Below are positions 5,726 to 7,394 of a DNA stretch of 7,394 nt, one piece after another. Made by a program: the position numbers and the translations under genes. Numbering within the stretch: the first letter of the stretch is position 1; every line of letters starts with the position of its first letter. Origin of the DNA: Microthrixaceae bacterium (lineage in GTDB: Bacteria; Actinomycetota; Acidimicrobiia; Acidimicrobiales; Acidimicrobilacustridaceae). The stretch lies in assembly GCA_947455015.1 (NCBI GenBank), contig CANGMY010000068.1:1-7394 (forward strand), in the 5' to 3' direction. Under the pieces are notes generated by a model. That model was not told the origin of the DNA and searched no databases. It was given only the letters and a program-made list of their open reading frames with translations.

Positions 5726-7027
5726 TTAGCTGTTCTGGCTGTACTCAGAACTCGTTGGGTCGCCGGGTGCTCCCGACTGACAGATGTTGATTGGCATCGA
5801 GACGAGTTCTTCGTTGCTCACGCGGTAGTAGGTGCCGTCTGAGCAACCAAGTTTGGGGTTGACCTCGGCGAATACTCCACCGGCATCGTTTTCCCAGCCT
5901 GGAACCGACCACACATGCACCATCCATTGGGTGGTGTTGAGCATGACGCCACCGACAGCCGAACACATTTCCTTTGTGACATCGCCGCGATCGGCGCCAA
6001 AGGGAGCATCAGTTCCTGCTGCGGAAAACTTGACGCACACATTTGAGTGGTAGTGCCAGGTGTCGTTTGTGCCCGGAAATCCAGTCGGTTCGATTTTCGA
6101 CATCGAGTAGTACATGAAGCCGGCAATCGGAGAGTTGGGTTCGGTGCCTGCATAGATAAGTGATTGCGGATGACGGAGCGTTTCGTCGGTCATCGTTCCT
6201 GCAGGATTGAGTTCGGCAATTCCACTGTGGGTGTAGTGCACGCCGAGGCCGGGGGAGTAACCGCCAGCCCGTCGATATCCCGCTGCGGCTGCATCGGCGA
6301 GGGTCGGGAACTGCGCAGCGACTTCACGGGTAATGGCAAGTTGGCGATCAAGTTCTGCTTGTGTCGCGGGATCGAGCGGATCATTCCGAATCGCGTGGTG
6401 ATGGCCGTTCGTGAGAAGCGAAAGGCCCTTGTCGTCGATATCGGGAAGACACGCAGACGTGTCATGGACATGTCCGTCGGGAGCAACAAGTTCAGGATTC
6501 GGCTTCTGGCCTTTCGGGCAACCGTTCCCGCCATGTGTGTGATGCGAGGCGCTTGGTGATGCGACTGCTGTTGTCGCCAACACAATCACGGCCACGGGAA
6601 TGATTGACGCAAAGACCAAACCTTCGGTGCGCCAGGTTGACGCGAACTTGGGTCGCCAAAGAGCAGCAATCGATACCGCAACTGCTGCTGCTTCAAGAAC
6701 AACGCACGCGATGTCGACAAATGAGGAAGGTTGCGCGATGCCGGAATTCGGCCCAAACGGTGCACCCCACACGCGGGTGACAACCCATGCGCCGATGAAG
6801 ACAGCGGATGCAACAACGGTTGCTGTGAGCATCCATCGTTTTGGACGAATCACAATTGCGAGAGCAAGCGCGACTTGGATCCAACCGCTCACGACAAACG
6901 CGATGCCTTCGGGCGCCCACTCGCTCATGTGCTGCGGCACCATTGCGAAATGGATGACTGCCGCGCCGAGTAGCGCTGCACTGAGCGTTGCGCGCACGAA
7001 TGCGCTTGGAACTGTGGAGTTTTCCAT
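5726..7027 (-). CDS. Multi-pass membrane protein with His/Cys-rich extracytoplasmic domain, function unknown
   Basis: 433 residues; no named family is recognised for the whole protein. About five hydrophobic helices are seen at roughly 12-30, 40-60, 66-86, 102-122 and 136-156; the first four resemble a small membrane module common in actinobacteria. The remaining 275 residues are soluble. They start with a His-rich linker (HHTH 162-165, HVHD 186-189, HHH 209-211) and continue into a compact domain with AAAAGYRRAGGYSPGLGVHYTH (about 246-267), HPQSLIYAG (286-294) and GTNDTWHYHSNVC (319-331). The outer part has six cysteines (170, 193, 331, 355, 395, 416), an even number compatible with disulfides outside the cytoplasm. 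Repeated H-x-H motifs suggest metal binding (copper or zinc), an inference only. The ATG at 7027 follows a GGGGGG run 5 bases upstream, and both lie in a hairpin. A GTG at residue 11 is an alternative start. The stop is 3 bases from that of BKACE, tail to tail. Confidence 0.85.
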   Translation of the reverse strand: MENSTVPSAFVRATLSAALLGAAVIHFAMVPQHMSEWAPEGIAFVVSGWIQVALALAIVIRPKRWMLTATVVASAVFIGAWVVTRVWGAPFGPNSGIAQPSSFVDIACVVLEAAAVAVSIAALWRPKFASTWRTEGLVFASIIPVAVIVLATTAVASPSASHHTHGGNGCPKGQKPNPELVAPDGHVHDTSACLPDIDDKGLSLLTNGHHHAIRNDPLDPATQAELDRQLAITREVAAQFPTLADAAAAGYRRAGGYSPGLGVHYTHSGIAELNPAGTMTDETLRHPQSLIYAGTEPNSPIAGFMYYSMSKIEPTGFPGTNDTWHYHSNVCVKFSAAGTDAPFGADRGDVTKEMCSAVGGVMLNTTQWMVHVWSVPGWENDAGGVFAEVNPKLGCSDGTYYRVSNEELVSMPINICQSGAPGDPTSSEYSQNS

Positions 7028-7059
7028 GCTGACCCCCCGGTCGTTCAGGGGGTCAGCAT
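7026..7059 (-). promoter_or_regulatory. Hairpin enclosing the ribosome-binding site and start codon of the membrane-protein gene
   Basis: ATGCTGACCCCC (7026-7037) and GGGGGTCAGCAT (7048-7059) are perfectly complementary over 12 bp with a 10-base loop. On the minus strand it begins 8 bases after the aconitase stop. Its 3' arm holds most of the G-run and the first two bases of the ATG of the next gene. It could be a terminator for aconitase (no T-run follows: GGAAAACTCC), a translation-blocking structure, or both. Confidence 0.6.
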
Positions 7060-7067
7060 AGTGAGGG

Positions 7068-7394
7068 TCAGACGCGTTGGCGTTGACGAATGATGTTGAG
7101 TGCGCCGCCGGCCTTGAACCAACCGATCTGCTCGTCGTTCATGGTCTGAATGCCTTCGAAGTCGATGGTGGTGCCATCGGGCTTGACGATCTGGCACTTC
7201 ACCGGAACATCAGGTGTGAGATCGGCAAGACCAAGAACATTGATGCGGTCGTCTTGTTCGATGAGGTCGTAGACCTTTGGGTCGGCAAAGACGAGCGGAA
7301 GAACGCCCTGCTTCTTGAGGTTCGTCTCGTGGATACGAGCGAACGAACGGGTGAGTACAACTTTGGCGCCGCGGTATCGCGGTTCCATAGCTGC
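7068..7394 (-). CDS. acn: Aconitate hydratase, mitochondrial-type, C-terminal fragment (5' part beyond window)
   Basis: The frame is open to the right edge (109 codons including the stop), so this is only the last part of domain 4 of a protein of roughly 750 residues. The segment SFARIHETNLKKQGVLPL, followed by FADPKVYDLI and ending WFKAGGALNIIRQRQ, closely matches mitochondrial-type aconitases rather than the bacterial AcnA/IRP or AcnB branches. Known role: isomerises citrate to isocitrate through cis-aconitate using a [4Fe-4S] cluster in the cytosol, the step after citrate synthase. The active-site SSRE motif of the family should lie just outside the window, immediately before the visible AAMEPR, so catalytic competence cannot be judged here. 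The gene runs leftwards towards the membrane-protein gene, 40 bases away, with a strong hairpin between them. Confidence 0.93.
   Translation of the reverse strand, partial: AAMEPRYRGAKVVLTRSFARIHETNLKKQGVLPLVFADPKVYDLIEQDDRINVLGLADLTPDVPVKCQIVKPDGTTIDFEGIQTMNDEQIGWFKAGGALNIIRQRQRV

Noticed and set aside
1..7394. Mobile elements, CRISPR arrays, phage genes, toxin-antitoxin pairs
   Set aside because: No transposase or integrase-like protein, no repeated spacer pattern, no terminal inverted repeats with target duplications and no small paired genes were seen.

Overview
This window reads as ordinary actinobacterial chromosome with five complete protein genes, two genes cut by the window edges and one probable structured RNA gene. 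The actinobacterial assignment rests on several observations: moderately high G+C, a GTG start with a clear Shine-Dalgarno (citrate synthase), a probable leaderless promoter, and above all a candidate 6C RNA, a class known from Actinobacteria. The unusually mixed composition and the mitochondrial-type aconitase would fit a lineage such as Acidimicrobiia, but that is only a guess. No transposase, integrase, CRISPR array, tRNA or rRNA was seen.

Layout, left to right. (1) 1-858, plus: the 3' part of a PIG3-like quinone oxidoreductase. (2) 873-2141, minus: citrate synthase (gltA), tail to tail with the first gene; an inverted repeat spans both stop codons. (3) 2142-2281: gltA leader with a likely -10 element, and the terminator of the next gene. 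(4) 2282-3703, minus: an acyl-CoA carboxylase carboxyltransferase subunit with an intact C-terminal half and an atypical, short N-terminal half. (5) 3703-4653, minus: a LysR-type regulator whose stop codon overlaps the carboxyltransferase start (TGATG), so the two are probably co-transcribed and translationally coupled. (6) 4654-4846: a dense non-coding region with a LysR-box-like dyad at the regulator's start, a promoter overlapped by a perfect inverted repeat, a candidate 6C RNA (two hairpins with C-run loops), its strong terminator, and a -10 element placed for leaderless transcription of the next gene. (7) 4847-5722, plus: a DUF849/BKACE (beta-keto acid cleavage) family protein with altered catalytic positions. 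(8) 5726-7027, minus: an unrecognised protein with about five membrane helices and a His/Cys-rich outer domain, convergent with BKACE (3-nt gap). (9) 7068-7394, minus: the C-terminus of a mitochondrial-type aconitase; the 40-bp gap to the membrane-protein gene is almost filled by a 12-bp-stem hairpin that includes the ATG.

Functionally the window is central carbon and acyl-CoA metabolism: citrate synthase and aconitase are consecutive TCA-cycle enzymes, while the carboxyltransferase and the BKACE protein both handle acyl-CoA/beta-keto acid chemistry on either side of a LysR regulator.

The most interesting reading is RNA-based. The second C-run loop of the candidate 6C RNA is complementary over 12 of 13 positions to the ribosome-binding region of the membrane-protein gene 2.2 kb away, which makes that gene a testable 6C target. 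All of this comes from reading by eye; no folding, alignment or database search was run.
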